64,000 nt of DNA from Lachnospiraceae bacterium AC3007 (GCA_000621405.1 JHYK01000003.1:62001-126000); one strand, 5' to 3'. Positions 17,152 through 26,990 are shown, counted from the stretch's first letter. Program-made: numbers and translations. Notes: a model not told the origin generated them from the letters alone.

Positions 17152-17793
17152 TCATTTTTTCAGAGAATCAAGCTTGTCCTGGATCGCCTTTTTTACCATG
17201 GAGGCGATCTCTTTTGTGCTCCGGCCTTCATAAGCTTCGTATGATATCGGCTCAAGAAAGTGAACCTGGGTAAAGACAGGCTGAATACCGTTCCGTCCGA
17301 ATGGGATATAAGAATCCACAAGTACTACAGGCACGATGGGACATTTCGCCTTAAGAGCGCATTTGAACGCGCCTGCATGGAATTCCTGCAGATGATTCTC
17401 GTTGAAAGTATATCCTCCCTCTGGGAACAGGATATATCTGCGGCCGTTCTTCACTTCCTCGGCTATGCGCATTATCCCCTCCACCTGGGATCTGATATCG
17501 CTGCGGTCAAGACGAACGCCGTTTAGGAGCCTTGTAACCTCATTGGCAAGGGGCAGATGTGACCGTTTTTCGTCTATGACTATAGTACAAGGTTTTTCAT
17601 GTACATGGATTATCCCCAGTACATCAAACTTGCCCTGATGATTGGGGTACATCACATATCCTCCCTCCCGGGGGAGATTCTCAAGCCCGAAAGCTTTTGT
17701 ATGGACAAAAGAATTGCGCATGGCCTGATTGACCATATGTCTGCCTATGACATATCTGTCTTCTTCGGTGAATCTGTCAGGATGCAGTTCCAC
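17152..17793 (-). CDS. plsC: 1-acyl-sn-glycerol-3-phosphate acyltransferase (PlsC), 5' end in another frame
   Basis: PlsC esterifies lysophosphatidic acid to phosphatidic acid at the membrane. The catalytic NHQGKFD (HX4D) and FPEGGYTF motifs are intact. The readable frame starts at GTG 17793 with no ribosome site. Directly upstream, the frame encodes FFRLIYV-like residues but no start, and the expected N-terminal hydrophobic helix continues in a different frame back to ATG 17866. A six-A run (17807-17812 on +) marks the likely frameshift. It lies opposite degV, whose product hands fatty acids to FakA, upstream in the same lipid pathway. Confidence 0.75.
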   Translation of the reverse strand: MELHPDRFTEEDRYVIGRHMVNQAMRNSFVHTKAFGLENLPREGGYVMYPNHQGKFDVLGIIHVHEKPCTIVIDEKRSHLPLANEVTRLLNGVRLDRSDIRSQVEGIMRIAEEVKNGRRYILFPEGGYTFNENHLQEFHAGAFKCALKAKCPIVPVVLVDSYIPFGRNGIQPVFTQVHFLEPISYEAYEGRSTKEIASMVKKAIQDKLDSLKK

Positions 17794-17866
17794 ATATATC
17801 AGTCTGAAAAAATAGTAGATTAATAAAAGGCAGTGATATACATACTACCCATACGAGACGAAGCAT
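17794..17866 (-). pseudogene. plsC: Displaced 5' coding segment of plsC
   Basis: From ATG 17866 on the minus strand a frame encodes a start with RLVWVV and SLPFINLLFF, the hydrophobic N-terminus typical of PlsC. It then runs past the six-A run at 17807-17812, after which the PlsC frame is shifted. The ribosome site is weak. Either the gene is frameshifted, or the base count in the run is a sequencing error. Confidence 0.5.
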
Positions 17867-18037
17867 GCTGTAAACCATGCGGGTTCTTCAGACGATATTC
17901 TGTCTTATCTCCCGCCACCTCCTTGTGCCATATTCTATCACATTGTAGACGGGGTCAGCAAAGAAGGCTTCACATCACTTCATGCTCGATAGAGATCCTG
18001 CCAAGACCTATATGGTCATTTTTAAGATTGTGAGTAA

Positions 18038-18066
18038 TTGAAACAGATTTTCAAAACTGTTATAGT
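18038..18066 (+). promoter_or_regulatory. Promoter for degV
   Basis: TTGAAA (18038-18043), 17-bp spacer, TATAGT (18061-18066). The rest of the gap 17867-18138 shows no gene or clear structure. Confidence 0.6.
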
Positions 18067-18138
18067 AATCCACGTTCGGGGGAATCCGGCGCTTTCAGTG
18101 CGCAGTTTTATTCATTTCCCGGGATCAAGGGGGAGAAG

Positions 18139-19029
18139 ATGAGTGATTATATATTAAGCTGCTGCTCCACAGCGGATCTTACAAAGGAGCATTTTGAGAA
18201 AAGGGATATAAAGTATATCTGCTTCCATTTTGAGATAGACGGCAGGCAGTATATGGATGACCTTGGCGATAGCATGGAATTCCATGAGTTTTATAACAAG
18301 ATGGCGCAGGGGGCCATGACAAAGACATCGCAGATCAATGTCGATGAATATGTCAATTATTTCGAGCCCTTCCTGAAAGAAGGAAAAGATATTATCCATC
18401 TGAGCCTCTCATCCGGCATATCGGGAACTGTCAATTCGGCCATGATAGCGCGTGATGACCTTGCAGAGAAATATCCGGACAGGAAGATATATGTGATCGA
18501 TTCTCTGGCTGCATCATCAGGCTACGGCCTTCTCATGGATATACTTGCCGACCTTCGGGATGAAGGGAAGAGCATTGACGAGCTTAAAGATTATGTGGAA
18601 AAGAACAGACTCTATATCCATCACTGGTTCTTCACGACTGATCTTAAATACCTCGTGAGGGGCGGAAGAGTGAGCAAGACAGCCGGATTCGTAGGCAATC
18701 TTCTTAATATCTGCCCGCTTCTCAATGTCAATATCGATGGAAAGCTCATTCCCAGAGAGAAGATCCGTACCACGAAGAAGGTGGTAAAGGAAGCTGTTGA
18801 AAAGATGAAGGAGCATGCGAAGGGCGGCACAGACTATGACGGGAAATGCTATATATCCAATTCGGACTGCAAAGATATTGCCGATGCCGAGATAGCACTG
18901 ATAGAAGAGGCATTTCCGAAGCTTAAGGGTAAGATCGAGCTCTACGACATAGGCACCACGATAGGAGCCCATACGGGTCCCGGTACCGTAGCACTGTTCT
19001 TTGTCGGACATGACGAGAGGACAGAGTGA
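18139..19029 (+). CDS. DegV/FakB-family fatty acid-binding protein
   Basis: DegV proteins (FakB) bind one fatty acid and present it to the kinase FakA for phosphorylation. This 296-aa protein has the family layout: an N-terminal DegV start, the lipid-contacting SLSSGISGTVNSA segment and the C-terminal HTGPGTVALFF motif. The start at ATG 18139 follows GGGGGAG. A FakA homologue is encoded at 28876 and PlsC on the opposite strand at 17152, so three steps of exogenous fatty-acid incorporation occur in this window. Which fatty acid it prefers cannot be told. Confidence 0.85.
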   Translation: MSDYILSCCSTADLTKEHFEKRDIKYICFHFEIDGRQYMDDLGDSMEFHEFYNKMAQGAMTKTSQINVDEYVNYFEPFLKEGKDIIHLSLSSGISGTVNSAMIARDDLAEKYPDRKIYVIDSLAASSGYGLLMDILADLRDEGKSIDELKDYVEKNRLYIHHWFFTTDLKYLVRGGRVSKTAGFVGNLLNICPLLNVNIDGKLIPREKIRTTKKVVKEAVEKMKEHAKGGTDYDGKCYISNSDCKDIADAEIALIEEAFPKLKGKIELYDIGTTIGAHTGPGTVALFFVGHDERTE

Positions 19030-19037
19030 TCAGCTGA

Positions 19038-20012
19038 TCAAAGCCCGGATACTATGGCGCACCATTCGCCCATGATATCCTCTTTCAGAATATGAAGACC
19101 GTTATCTTTAAGCGCCTGCCTTACAGCGGGCGCTTTTTCCGTGAGTATCCCGGAATAGATCAGGATGCCGTCCTCCTTAAGAAATTCCCTAACAACGCCC
19201 GTAAGAGGGATCAGGACTATAGGCAGGATATTGGCGACAACTATATCGTAACCGGATCCCGTCTTTTTTCGAAGATCGCTGTCTGAAGTGAGATCGCCCA
19301 TGAAAAGTTCAAAATCCGCATCTTTCAGGCCGTTCTTTTCAAAATTGCCCTCAACTGCGGGAGGCGCGTTCTTATCAAGCTCGGTCGCAGTGACTCTTCC
19401 TGCGTCCAGCAGAAATGAAGCCATGGCCAGTATCCCGGATCCCGTGCCGACATCAAGTATCTTCATACCGGGCTTAACGTATTCAGAGAGTTCCGTGATG
19501 CAAAGCCTTGTGGTCTCATGTGCTCCCGTCCCGAATGCGGTCCCTGGATCTATATGTATCAAAAGGTCGCTTGAAGAAGCTGTATCGGAGGATTCCTCCC
19601 AGGATGGTATGATACCCAGCTTTCTTCCGCCGAAAAGATCTATTGAAAAAGCATGAAAGAACTGCTTCCAGGAGTTGATATAGTCCTCATCTTTTATTTC
19701 CGAAGAGGATATCTTAAGGCTTCCGAGACTTACAGCGCTTAATGCTCTCATGTCCTCAATCGCGGAACGCACCGACGAAAGGATCGAAGGTATATCGTCT
19801 TCCTCGGAGAGATAAAAAGATATATATGCCACGCCTTCCGGTATGTCTTTGTTGAGGGGGACCTCGTCCACAAATATCTCATCGAGCTCTTCATTGGTCC
19901 ATGGTGTGGAATCCTCTATCTCTATGCCCTCGATCCCGCAATCAGCAAGGACTGCGCTCATGATATCCTCTGCCTCGGCCGTGGTCTCAATAGTGTATTT
20001 TGTGTATTGCAC
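19038..20012 (-). CDS. prmA: Ribosomal protein L11 methyltransferase
   Basis: PrmA trimethylates ribosomal protein L11 with SAM. The 324-aa protein has an N-terminal substrate-recognition domain and a Rossmann methyltransferase domain with DVGTGSGILAMAS (SAM loop) and VVANILP. The start is placed at GTG 20012, because GGAGGA lies eight bases upstream and the resulting N-terminus (QYTKYTIETT) is normal for the family. An ATG at 20027 would contain that ribosome site and has none of its own. It converges with degV; the 14-bp palindrome TGATCAGCTGATCA at the junction has no T-run and is not a convincing terminator. Confidence 0.9.
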   Translation of the reverse strand: MQYTKYTIETTAEAEDIMSAVLADCGIEGIEIEDSTPWTNEELDEIFVDEVPLNKDIPEGVAYISFYLSEEDDIPSILSSVRSAIEDMRALSAVSLGSLKISSSEIKDEDYINSWKQFFHAFSIDLFGGRKLGIIPSWEESSDTASSSDLLIHIDPGTAFGTGAHETTRLCITELSEYVKPGMKILDVGTGSGILAMASFLLDAGRVTATELDKNAPPAVEGNFEKNGLKDADFELFMGDLTSDSDLRKKTGSGYDIVVANILPIVLIPLTGVVREFLKEDGILIYSGILTEKAPAVRQALKDNGLHILKEDIMGEWCAIVSGL

Positions 20013-20038
20013 GATGTTGTCCTCCATGTCGTTTCATG

Positions 20039-20067
20039 TTTTCATTATCCTGTAGATGTGGTAAAAT
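20039..20067 (+). promoter_or_regulatory. Promoter for the 20.2-26.9 kb operon
   Basis: TTTTCA (20039-20044), 17-bp spacer, TAAAAT (20062-20067), between divergent prmA and the 20232 gene. Confidence 0.4.
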
Positions 20068-20231
20068 TACAAGGCTTGGAAGGGATGAAAAAACGTAATT
20101 AAACGCGTTGTATCTGCCGACGGGAAGCCGGGGTCGGATATGCGCGCCGAAGCCCGGATCGTAAGATGGCAGAGCCGGATCTTATTTGCGCTCGTCGTTT
20201 CACACAAGGTGCTTCGACATGGAGGATTATC

Positions 20232-20639
20232 ATGATGGACAGTAATGATATAGAGCTGTTTTCGACGACCGATCTTAAGGCCAAGGACAAGGTGGTATCC
20301 ATGCTTGTCCGGCACAGAGTATCTTATCTTGAGAGATGGGAAAAGGTCTCGATATTCAGAAGAAGAGAGTACGGCGGCGCCAAGGAGCTTTGCGTAATAT
20401 ATGTGAACGGCAATCAGTACGGCAAGGCAAAGAAGATACTCGAGGAATTCAATGCCACCTATGCCGGCGCGAAGAAGCCGAAGAAAAAGAGGAGAAGACG
20501 TTCGGAGTCGGACATCCCGGAGACGGAGGCAGTGGGCATAATGGAGCAGGAGAGTGCTTCCGTTTTTGATCCGGAGGATGATGATGAGATAGATGTTATA
20601 CCCGGTGAAGATGTTGATGACGGAATAGATGATATCTGA
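20232..20639 (+). CDS. Conserved-looking hypothetical protein, 135 aa
   Basis: ATG 20232 is six bases after GGAGG. The first ~80 residues look folded (helix and strand pattern with RHRVSYLERWE and a YVNGNQYGKAKKIL segment). A basic KKPKKKRRRR stretch and then an acidic Asp/Glu tail of about 40 residues follow. The basic-then-acidic end suggests contact with nucleic acid or protein, but I do not recognise the family. It is 13 bp from the phosphorylase gene and probably co-transcribed with it. Confidence 0.65.
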   Translation: MMDSNDIELFSTTDLKAKDKVVSMLVRHRVSYLERWEKVSIFRRREYGGAKELCVIYVNGNQYGKAKKILEEFNATYAGAKKPKKKRRRRSESDIPETEAVGIMEQESASVFDPEDDDEIDVIPGEDVDDGIDDI

Positions 20640-20652
20640 TCAGGAGGTGGAT

Positions 20653-21474
20653 ATGGACAAAAGGTATGAGAAGATCCAGGAGTGTCTTAAGTATGTGAGG
20701 TCAGTGACTGACTTTGAGCCTGAGATAGCGCTGATACTCGGTTCGGGTCTCGGAGACTATGCGAAGAACATGGAAGTCGACTGCGAGATACCCTACAGTG
20801 ATATACCCGGCTTCCCCGTTTCCACGGCTCCTGGTCATGACGGACGCTTCATATTCGGACGCGTTGCCGGCAAAAAGCTTGTCTGCATGAAGGGCAGAGT
20901 GCATTATTATGAGGGTTATGACATCTCGGATGTTGTACTTCCCACCCGACTCATGAGACTCCTCGGAGCCAAGATCCTTTTCCTTACCAATGCATCCGGC
21001 GGTGTTAATAAGAACTTTAAACCCGGAGATTTCATGCTTTTATCCGATCATATCTCGATCTTTGCGCCCAATCCGCTCGTTGGACCCAATATAGATGAGC
21101 TGGGTGTCAGATTCCCCGATATGTCGCATGTATATGATCCCGAGCTTTCAAAGAAGATAAAAGAGACTGCGGATAAGCTCTCCATAGATCTTAAGGAAGG
21201 AATATATGCACAGCTTACAGGACCTTCCTATGAGTCTCCCATGGAGATCAGGATGCTCGGTCAGCTCGGAGTGGATGCTGTAGGCATGAGCACCGTAGTG
21301 GAAGCCATAGCCGGCAATCATTGCGGCTTCAGGATCTGCTGTATCTCATGCATATGTAACCTTGCGGCAGGCATAGCCGATCATGAGCTCACAGGTGAAG
21401 AAGTGATAGAGGCCGGCAAGGCGGCAGCGCCTTTATTTGAGAAGCTTGTGACGAATTCCATAGAGGTATTCTGA
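20653..21474 (+). CDS. Purine nucleoside phosphorylase / methylthioinosine phosphorylase-like
   Basis: 273 aa, PNP-I family: GSGLGDYA near the N-terminus, SFPGHDGR-type phosphate loop ([11 protein letters not shown]), [16 protein letters not shown], and [12 protein letters not shown] with the purine-contacting region. The enzyme cleaves a purine nucleoside with phosphate. ATG 20653 is five bases after AGGAGG. Its stop overlaps mtnA, and a methylthioadenosine deaminase gene follows, so its true substrate may be methylthioinosine as in the deaminase-first salvage route; that is inferred from context only. Confidence 0.85.
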   Translation: MDKRYEKIQECLKYVRSVTDFEPEIALILGSGLGDYAKNMEVDCEIPYSDIPGFPVSTAPGHDGRFIFGRVAGKKLVCMKGRVHYYEGYDISDVVLPTRLMRLLGAKILFLTNASGGVNKNFKPGDFMLLSDHISIFAPNPLVGPNIDELGVRFPDMSHVYDPELSKKIKETADKLSIDLKEGIYAQLTGPSYESPMEIRMLGQLGVDAVGMSTVVEAIAGNHCGFRICCISCICNLAAGIADHELTGEEVIEAGKAAAPLFEKLVTNSIEVF

Positions 21475-22586
21475 TGGCGATCAGATATAAGGATACTGAC
21501 CCCGTAAGACTGTCAAAGGATAAGCACTCGATCATAATCATAGATCAGACAAAGCTTCCTTCCAAGGTCGAATATCTTGAGATAGACAAGCTTGATGATA
21601 TGTATGATGCGATAAAAAGCCTTGCCGTCAGAGGGGCTCCCTGCATCGGCATATTTGCAGGCTACTGCATGGCGATCCTTGCGCGCCAGTATAAAAAGCT
21701 GCCTGCCGATGAATTTGTATCCCGTCTTAAGGCAGACGGAGAGCATCTGAATTCTTCCCGTCCGACCGCGGTGAACCTGTCATGGGCCGTCAAAAGACAG
21801 CTGGATCTTATGGACAGCAGTATCTCATCCGGGCTGACAGTGGATCAGACCGCGACAAGGATCATGTCCGAGGCGGTGGCCATACATGAAGAAGATATCA
21901 TGATGTGTATGAGGATAGCGGAATTCGGGCTGTCTCTTCTTAATGACGGTGACGGCATCCTCACTCACTGCAACGCCGGCGCTCTTGCGACATCGAGATA
22001 CGGGACAGGACTGGGACCCCTGCTCCTCGGCAGAGAGAGAGGGTATCATTTTCATGTATATACCGACGAGACAAGACCTCTTTTGCAGGGGGCGCGTCTT
22101 ACTGCCTTTGAGCTCGTACATGCAGGTATTGAAGATACAGTGATCTGTGACAATATGGCATCTCTCCTTATGAAGCAGGGGAAGATACAGGCGGTGCTCG
22201 TGGGCTGTGACAGGATAGCGGCCAACGGAGATACTGCCAATAAGATCGGCACATCGGGAGTTGCTATAATAGCAAAGCACTACGGTATCCCCTTTTATGT
22301 CCTCGGCCCTTATTCCACCATTGATGTAGGTACACCTGACGGTGATGCGATAGAGATAGAAGAGAGGGACCCCGAGGAGATCAGGAGCATGTGGTATGAG
22401 CGTCCGATGGCGCCGAAAGGGGTCAAGTGTTATAATCCTGCCTTCGATGTGACGGATCATTCACTGATCACCGCGATAATAACCGACAAGGGGATCATCA
22501 AGCCTCCTTTTGAGAGGTCGATCGCACAAGTCATGAACATAAAAAAGAGCAGCGGCAGGACCATGCATTTCAGGAGGTTTTCATGA
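21474..22586 (+). CDS. mtnA: S-methyl-5-thioribose-1-phosphate isomerase
   Basis: MtnA converts methylthioribose-1-phosphate to methylthioribulose-1-phosphate. Family motifs are in order: [32 protein letters not shown] with the catalytic Cys, [20 protein letters not shown], and [18 protein letters not shown] with the catalytic Asp. Length (370 aa) is normal. It overlaps the phosphorylase by one base and the deaminase by four. Later methionine-salvage enzymes (MtnBCD/W) are absent here, so the product's fate is unknown; a DHAP-shunt aldolase elsewhere is one possibility. Confidence 0.9.
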   Translation: MAIRYKDTDPVRLSKDKHSIIIIDQTKLPSKVEYLEIDKLDDMYDAIKSLAVRGAPCIGIFAGYCMAILARQYKKLPADEFVSRLKADGEHLNSSRPTAVNLSWAVKRQLDLMDSSISSGLTVDQTATRIMSEAVAIHEEDIMMCMRIAEFGLSLLNDGDGILTHCNAGALATSRYGTGLGPLLLGRERGYHFHVYTDETRPLLQGARLTAFELVHAGIEDTVICDNMASLLMKQGKIQAVLVGCDRIAANGDTANKIGTSGVAIIAKHYGIPFYVLGPYSTIDVGTPDGDAIEIEERDPEEIRSMWYERPMAPKGVKCYNPAFDVTDHSLITAIITDKGIIKPPFERSIAQVMNIKKSSGRTMHFRRFS

Positions 22587-23869
22587 GCAGGATAAAGATA
22601 TACAACGCCAGGATACTTCCCATGACAGAGGATACCGCGATCATAGACGGCGGAGTACTTACTGTCGAAGACGACAGGATCTCCTATGTAGGAGACGGGA
22701 GCGATGAGCCTGAAGGCGTTCAGTATGACAGGGAGATCGATGCGAAGGGCAACCTTGTGATGCCGGGCTTCAAGAATTCCCACACTCACAGCGGGATGAC
22801 CTTCCTCCGCTCTTTTGCAGATGACCTGCCTCTTGACAGGTGGCTCAATGAAGCGATATTCCCCAGAGAAGCGCGTCTTCAGGATGATGATATCTACTGG
22901 TGCACAAAGCTCGCCATCATGGAATATCTGACTTCCGGTGTTACGGCCTGCTTTGATATGTACTTAAGGCCTTATGAGATAGCGAGGGCTTCCGAGGAAT
23001 GCGGCTTCAGGATGGTGCAGACAGGAAGTATGAATAACTTCTCCCAGTCGCTTGAGCTTCAGGAGGAGTGGTATAACGAACTCAACGACAAAAATCCCCT
23101 GACATCCTATCTTTTCGGATATCATGCGGAATATACCTGTTCAAAGGAACTCCTGGAAGGACTGGCCCGTCTTGCTGACAGATACAAGGCTCCCGTATGG
23201 GGACACAATTCCGAGACAGAGAACGAAGTAAAAGGCTGTCTTGAAAGATATGGCCTTACACCTACGGAATTCGCCGATTCCCTGGGACTCTTTGCTTATG
23301 GCGGCGGCGGATATCATTGTGTATATCTGTCGGACAACGATATTGAGATCTTTAAGAAGCGTGGCCTTCATATCGTGACCAATCCCGGGTCCAATACCAA
23401 GCTCGCATCCGGGATCGCTCCCATATCAAAGTACATGAGAGCGGGTATCGATATCGCCATAGGGACTGACGGACCCGCGAGTAACAACTGTCTCGATATG
23501 TTCCGTGAGATGTTCCTGGTGACGGGACTTGCCAAGCTGCACGACATGGATGCATCTTCTGTCGATGCCAACGAAGTGCTCAAAATGGCGACAGTCGGCG
23601 GCGCGCGCGCAATGGGACTTGATGACTGCGACTGTCTTGCAAAAGGCAAGGCGGCCGATCTTATCATTCTTGATCTTGATAAGCCGGAGATGCAGCCTTT
23701 GAACAACATATCAAAGAATGTCGTTTATTCTGGATCAAAGGCGGATGTGAAGCTTACCATGGTTGCAGGCAGGGTGCTCTATGAAGATGGTCGGTTCAGT
23801 CTTGGCGAAGACCCTGACAGGATCAAAAAAGAAGTCAGCCGTGTCATAGAGAGGATGCGCGATATATGA
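22583..23869 (+). CDS. mtaD: 5'-methylthioadenosine/S-adenosylhomocysteine deaminase
   Basis: Amidohydrolase of 428 aa. Metal ligands are visible: NSHTHSGM (HxH), [19 protein letters not shown] and GTDGPASNN (Asp). The [13 protein letters not shown] segment and the C-terminal [10 protein letters not shown] are typical of the MtaD/TrzN-like group that deaminates methylthioadenosine or SAH to the inosine form. Its four-base overlaps with mtnA and the next gene imply one transcript. Other amidohydrolase activities cannot be excluded by sequence, but the mtnA linkage favours methylthioadenosine. Confidence 0.85.
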   Translation: MSRIKIYNARILPMTEDTAIIDGGVLTVEDDRISYVGDGSDEPEGVQYDREIDAKGNLVMPGFKNSHTHSGMTFLRSFADDLPLDRWLNEAIFPREARLQDDDIYWCTKLAIMEYLTSGVTACFDMYLRPYEIARASEECGFRMVQTGSMNNFSQSLELQEEWYNELNDKNPLTSYLFGYHAEYTCSKELLEGLARLADRYKAPVWGHNSETENEVKGCLERYGLTPTEFADSLGLFAYGGGGYHCVYLSDNDIEIFKKRGLHIVTNPGSNTKLASGIAPISKYMRAGIDIAIGTDGPASNNCLDMFREMFLVTGLAKLHDMDASSVDANEVLKMATVGGARAMGLDDCDCLAKGKAADLIILDLDKPEMQPLNNISKNVVYSGSKADVKLTMVAGRVLYEDGRFSLGEDPDRIKKEVSRVIERMRDI

Positions 23870-25380
23870 GGCTTTCTGCGCAGACCTGGCATGATCTTGA
23901 CATGGACAGGGTCTATGACAGGATAAATAACTGCGCCAGTCCCGCCGGGGAGCAGAAGCTTCGGGAGCTTTTGCGGGATCCTTCTCTCGATGAAAAAGAG
24001 ATCGCCAGGCGTGATGCCCTGATCAGACATTTTGACAGCGATGAAGAAAAGAGCCTCAGATACAGCAGGGCTCTGTCGGAGATAGGTAATGATATATCGC
24101 GGCCTGTCAGTGAGACCCTGATACAGCTTGAGAGTCAGAAGAAGGAGAGCGTTCTTACCCATGTTTTATGTGCTCTTCTCGCATGCTTCTCGATAGCCAT
24201 GATCTTCATACAGCCTACGGTCGGACTGGTCGTTTTTCTTGCTGCTCTTGCAGTTAATATCCCTCTGTATTTTAAGAGAAGAGATGAGATAGGCGAATAT
24301 TCCGCCTGCTATTCTCATATAGTAAGATCATATCGCGCTTCTGTCAGGATCCTTTCTGTAGACGATGACGAAGATCTTGATTTCAGGAAGGTGATCAGAG
24401 AAGCGGTCCGGGCAATAAGACCGGTCACGAGGTTTGGCTTTCTTGTGACTGCGGGCAGGGGACTGACCGGCGGTTTCTTTAACATGTTTCTGGATTATGT
24501 CCGTATATTCTTCCATGCTGATCTCATAAGATTTAATTCCATGCAGAAAAGAATGCTAGAGCATAAGGACGACATACTTAAGATGTATGATGCGCTCGGA
24601 GAGGCTGACGCTTTTATTGCGGTGGCTTCTTACAGGAGAAGTCTTAACGAGTGGTGCCGCCCTGATCTTGCTATGTCTTCGGATTCATCGGATGCCTATC
24701 TCAGGATAGAAGGTATGGGACATCCGCTCCTTAAGGATCCTGTCACCAACGATATAGAGGTTTCGGCCGGAGGAATCCTTATCACCGGCTCCAACGCATC
24801 AGGCAAATCCACATTTTTAAGATCCGTGGGTCTTTGCGCTGTCCTCGGACAGAGCATAGCGACAGTCTGTGCAAAAAGCTACAGGGCATCGGCCTTTCAT
24901 ATCATATCCGCCATGTCCGTCAGCGATGACCTGATCTCGGGAAGTTCTTATTTCATGGCGGAGATAAAGGCGACAAAGGATATCCTCGATGCAGTCAGAA
25001 AGACAGAGGATGAAGGCTCTTATCCGGTATTGTGCTTTGTGGACGAAGTATTAAAGGGGACCAATACCATAGAGCGGATAGCAGCATCCACGGAGGTCTT
25101 AAAAGGACTGACCGGCAGAAGAGCGATATGCTTTGCAGCCACGCATGATACGGAACTTACAGGAATGCTCAAAGGATACTATGAGAATTATCATTTTGAA
25201 GAAGAGATGACCGATGCAGATACCCATTTTTCCTACAGACTGCTTGAAGGCCCCTCTTCTACAAGAAATGCAATAAAACTCCTTAAGATAATGGGGTATG
25301 ACGACGAGATGGTGTCAGCCGCGGAAAAGAGCGCCAGGGATTATGAGGAGAGCGGGAGATGGATTCCGGCTTCCCGATAA
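23866..25380 (+). CDS. MutS-like membrane-associated ATPase
   Basis: This 504-aa protein ends in a MutS ATPase domain: Walker A GSNASGKST at 308-316, ISAMSVSDDLISGSSYFMAE, and Walker B CFVDEVLKGTN. The N-terminal half lacks the mismatch-recognition domain and carries two hydrophobic helices at about residues 100-140. Such short 'MutS-related' proteins are common in Firmicutes and are not mismatch-repair MutS. Role unknown; it may be a membrane-tethered DNA-structure or SMC-like ATPase. It overlaps mtaD by four bases. Confidence 0.75.
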   Translation: MRLSAQTWHDLDMDRVYDRINNCASPAGEQKLRELLRDPSLDEKEIARRDALIRHFDSDEEKSLRYSRALSEIGNDISRPVSETLIQLESQKKESVLTHVLCALLACFSIAMIFIQPTVGLVVFLAALAVNIPLYFKRRDEIGEYSACYSHIVRSYRASVRILSVDDDEDLDFRKVIREAVRAIRPVTRFGFLVTAGRGLTGGFFNMFLDYVRIFFHADLIRFNSMQKRMLEHKDDILKMYDALGEADAFIAVASYRRSLNEWCRPDLAMSSDSSDAYLRIEGMGHPLLKDPVTNDIEVSAGGILITGSNASGKSTFLRSVGLCAVLGQSIATVCAKSYRASAFHIISAMSVSDDLISGSSYFMAEIKATKDILDAVRKTEDEGSYPVLCFVDEVLKGTNTIERIAASTEVLKGLTGRRAICFAATHDTELTGMLKGYYENYHFEEEMTDADTHFSYRLLEGPSSTRNAIKLLKIMGYDDEMVSAAEKSARDYEESGRWIPASR

Positions 25381-25389
25381 GGCGCTCCG

Positions 25390-25740
25390 TTGCTAAGGCA
25401 GACTATTTTTAATATACTTTGGACTATGAGATTTTCAAACAGACTTTTCCTGGGGGAGAGCATAAAAGATGATCCTTCCCGGATAATAAGAAAACTGAAA
25501 AAGAAAAGATTCATGTCGGGCGTATATCTCATATGTCCCGCCTCAAACGGAGTCGATCCGCTTGAATTTTACGAGACAAAGCAGCTGGCGCAGCCTTTTT
25601 TCAGAGATAAGGAGCCTGATATCATAGGCATTGCAACGTCGGAGAAGGAAGCGATAGACATCGTAAAAGAGATATATGAAGCATCCGTGGAGTACGGACA
25701 TGAGAGCATAAGCTCATATATCGGGGAGCTTTTCTCATGA
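25390..25740 (+). CDS. Hypothetical protein, 116 aa
   Basis: A single-frame protein starting at TTG 25390 or ATG 25426; neither has a strong ribosome site. The sequence is mixed alpha/beta with a basic patch (RKLKKKRF) near residue 40 and no transmembrane segment. Its last four bases overlap the DUF2953 gene, so it belongs to the same operon. I do not recognise a family. Confidence 0.55.
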   Translation: MLRQTIFNILWTMRFSNRLFLGESIKDDPSRIIRKLKKKRFMSGVYLICPASNGVDPLEFYETKQLAQPFFRDKEPDIIGIATSEKEAIDIVKEIYEASVEYGHESISSYIGELFS

Positions 25741-26507
25741 TAGTCCTTCAGATACTGAAGATAACAGGCCTCGTCCTGCTCATACTCCTCGGGGTGATCC
25801 TCATCCTTCTGGCCATCATCCTTCTCGTGCCGATACATTACCGGGCCGACATCGAATACAAGGATGATGAAAAAAGATACAATGTGCTGGTAAGGGCCAA
25901 CTGGATCCTGCATATCATACGTGTCCGGTTTGAAAAGGATCCCGACAGGACGGATACGGAAGCGAAGGTTCTCTTTTTTAAGGTATATCCGAAGAAGGAA
26001 AAAGCCGGAACGCTCGGAGAAAGAAAGGCTCCCGAAGAATCCGGCTTCAGCAAAATAAAATACAAAATCACTGATCTTTATGTTAAAATAAAGCGGATCA
26101 TATTCATGATCAATGATGAAAGAGATCAGGCGGCGGTGCGTGAGCTCCTGCTTCGGACGAAGAAGCTTCTCTGGCATTTAAGGCCGAGGAAGACCGATAT
26201 CAGGGTTGATCTCGGAATGGGGGATCCCGCTTCTACGGGAGAAGTTCTCGGCATTATCTATGCGCTTTATCCCGTCTACCGGGATAAGATACACGTGACG
26301 CCTGATTTTGATAATAAGGAACTGGATGCCACGGCACTATTTAAGGGCCATATCATCCTGCTGGTTGTGCTCATAGCGCTTCTTAAGGTATACTTTGACA
26401 AAGATATAAGAAGGCTGTACAGACAGATTCAGAAGCTTAAGGAAAAAAAGGAAGCCCGCCCCGCTGAAGAAGATGATGATACTGAGGGCGCGGAGCTTAC
26501 AGAATAA
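25737..26507 (+). CDS. DUF2953-family membrane protein (YtfI-like)
   Basis: 256 aa with an N-terminal transmembrane helix (about residues 5-35), a central strand-rich domain and a possible second hydrophobic segment near residues 200-220, ending in a charged Lys/Glu tail. DUF2953 genes pair with the spore-associated GerW/YtfJ gene in Bacillus and clostridia, and here the GerW gene follows by 18 bp. That pairing is the main support. The molecular role is not known. Confidence 0.7.
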   Translation: MIVLQILKITGLVLLILLGVILILLAIILLVPIHYRADIEYKDDEKRYNVLVRANWILHIIRVRFEKDPDRTDTEAKVLFFKVYPKKEKAGTLGERKAPEESGFSKIKYKITDLYVKIKRIIFMINDERDQAAVRELLLRTKKLLWHLRPRKTDIRVDLGMGDPASTGEVLGIIYALYPVYRDKIHVTPDFDNKELDATALFKGHIILLVVLIALLKVYFDKDIRRLYRQIQKLKEKKEARPAEEDDDTEGAELTE

Positions 26508-26525
26508 GAAAGCGAGGATCATATT

Positions 26526-26930
26526 TTGGCTAACTTGACTTTTGACGAGATGGTGAATTCCCTTATACAGGGACTTGGCGGTTTTTTCTCAACAAAGACC
26601 GTTGTTGGCGAACCCAAGAAGATCGATGATACGATCATCATCCCTCTTGTGGATGTGACGTTTGGAATGGGTACGGGTGCCACGACCGGTGATAAAAAGA
26701 GCGGCGGCGGTGGAGGAGTCGGCGGTAAGATGTCCCCTTCTTCGGTGCTCGTGATATCAAAGGGCGTTACCAAGCTTGTTAATATCCGCAATCAGGATGC
26801 GGTCACGAAGCTTCTCGATATGGTCCCTGATCTTGTGAATAAATTTACCGACAAGGCAGATCCTTCGGCTCCGGGCGTAGAGAACCAGGATGCGATAGAC
26901 ATTGCTTTCGAGGATGATGATTTCGACTGA
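26526..26930 (+). CDS. GerW/YtfJ-family sporulation protein
   Basis: This 134-aa protein carries the GerW core: KTVVGEPKKIDDTIIIPLVDV, FGMGTG, a glycine-rich loop and MSPSSVLVISKGVTKLVNI. In Bacillus YtfJ (GerW) is a spore protein needed for normal L-alanine germination. The start is TTG 26526, eight bases after a weak GAGG. An acidic C-terminus follows. Its presence suggests a sporulating ancestry, but does not prove that this strain makes spores. A bidirectional terminator lies just downstream. Confidence 0.85.
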   Translation: MANLTFDEMVNSLIQGLGGFFSTKTVVGEPKKIDDTIIIPLVDVTFGMGTGATTGDKKSGGGGGVGGKMSPSSVLVISKGVTKLVNIRNQDAVTKLLDMVPDLVNKFTDKADPSAPGVENQDAIDIAFEDDDFD

Positions 26931-26947
26931 GAAAAAAGAATAAAAAA

Positions 26948-26971
26948 ATGACCGGCCGTCCGGCCGGTCAT
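26948..26971. terminator. Bidirectional terminator between gerW and rpmB
   Basis: Perfect 11-bp arms (26948-26958 and 26961-26971, ATGACCGGCCG and complement), with a run of A upstream and T-rich sequence downstream, so it can serve both convergent genes. Confidence 0.85.
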
Positions 26972-26990
26972 CTTTTATGTTCTTTTGTTC

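Noticed and set aside
19026-19039. TGATCAGCTGATCA palindrome as terminator between degV and prmA
   Set aside because: No T-run on either side.
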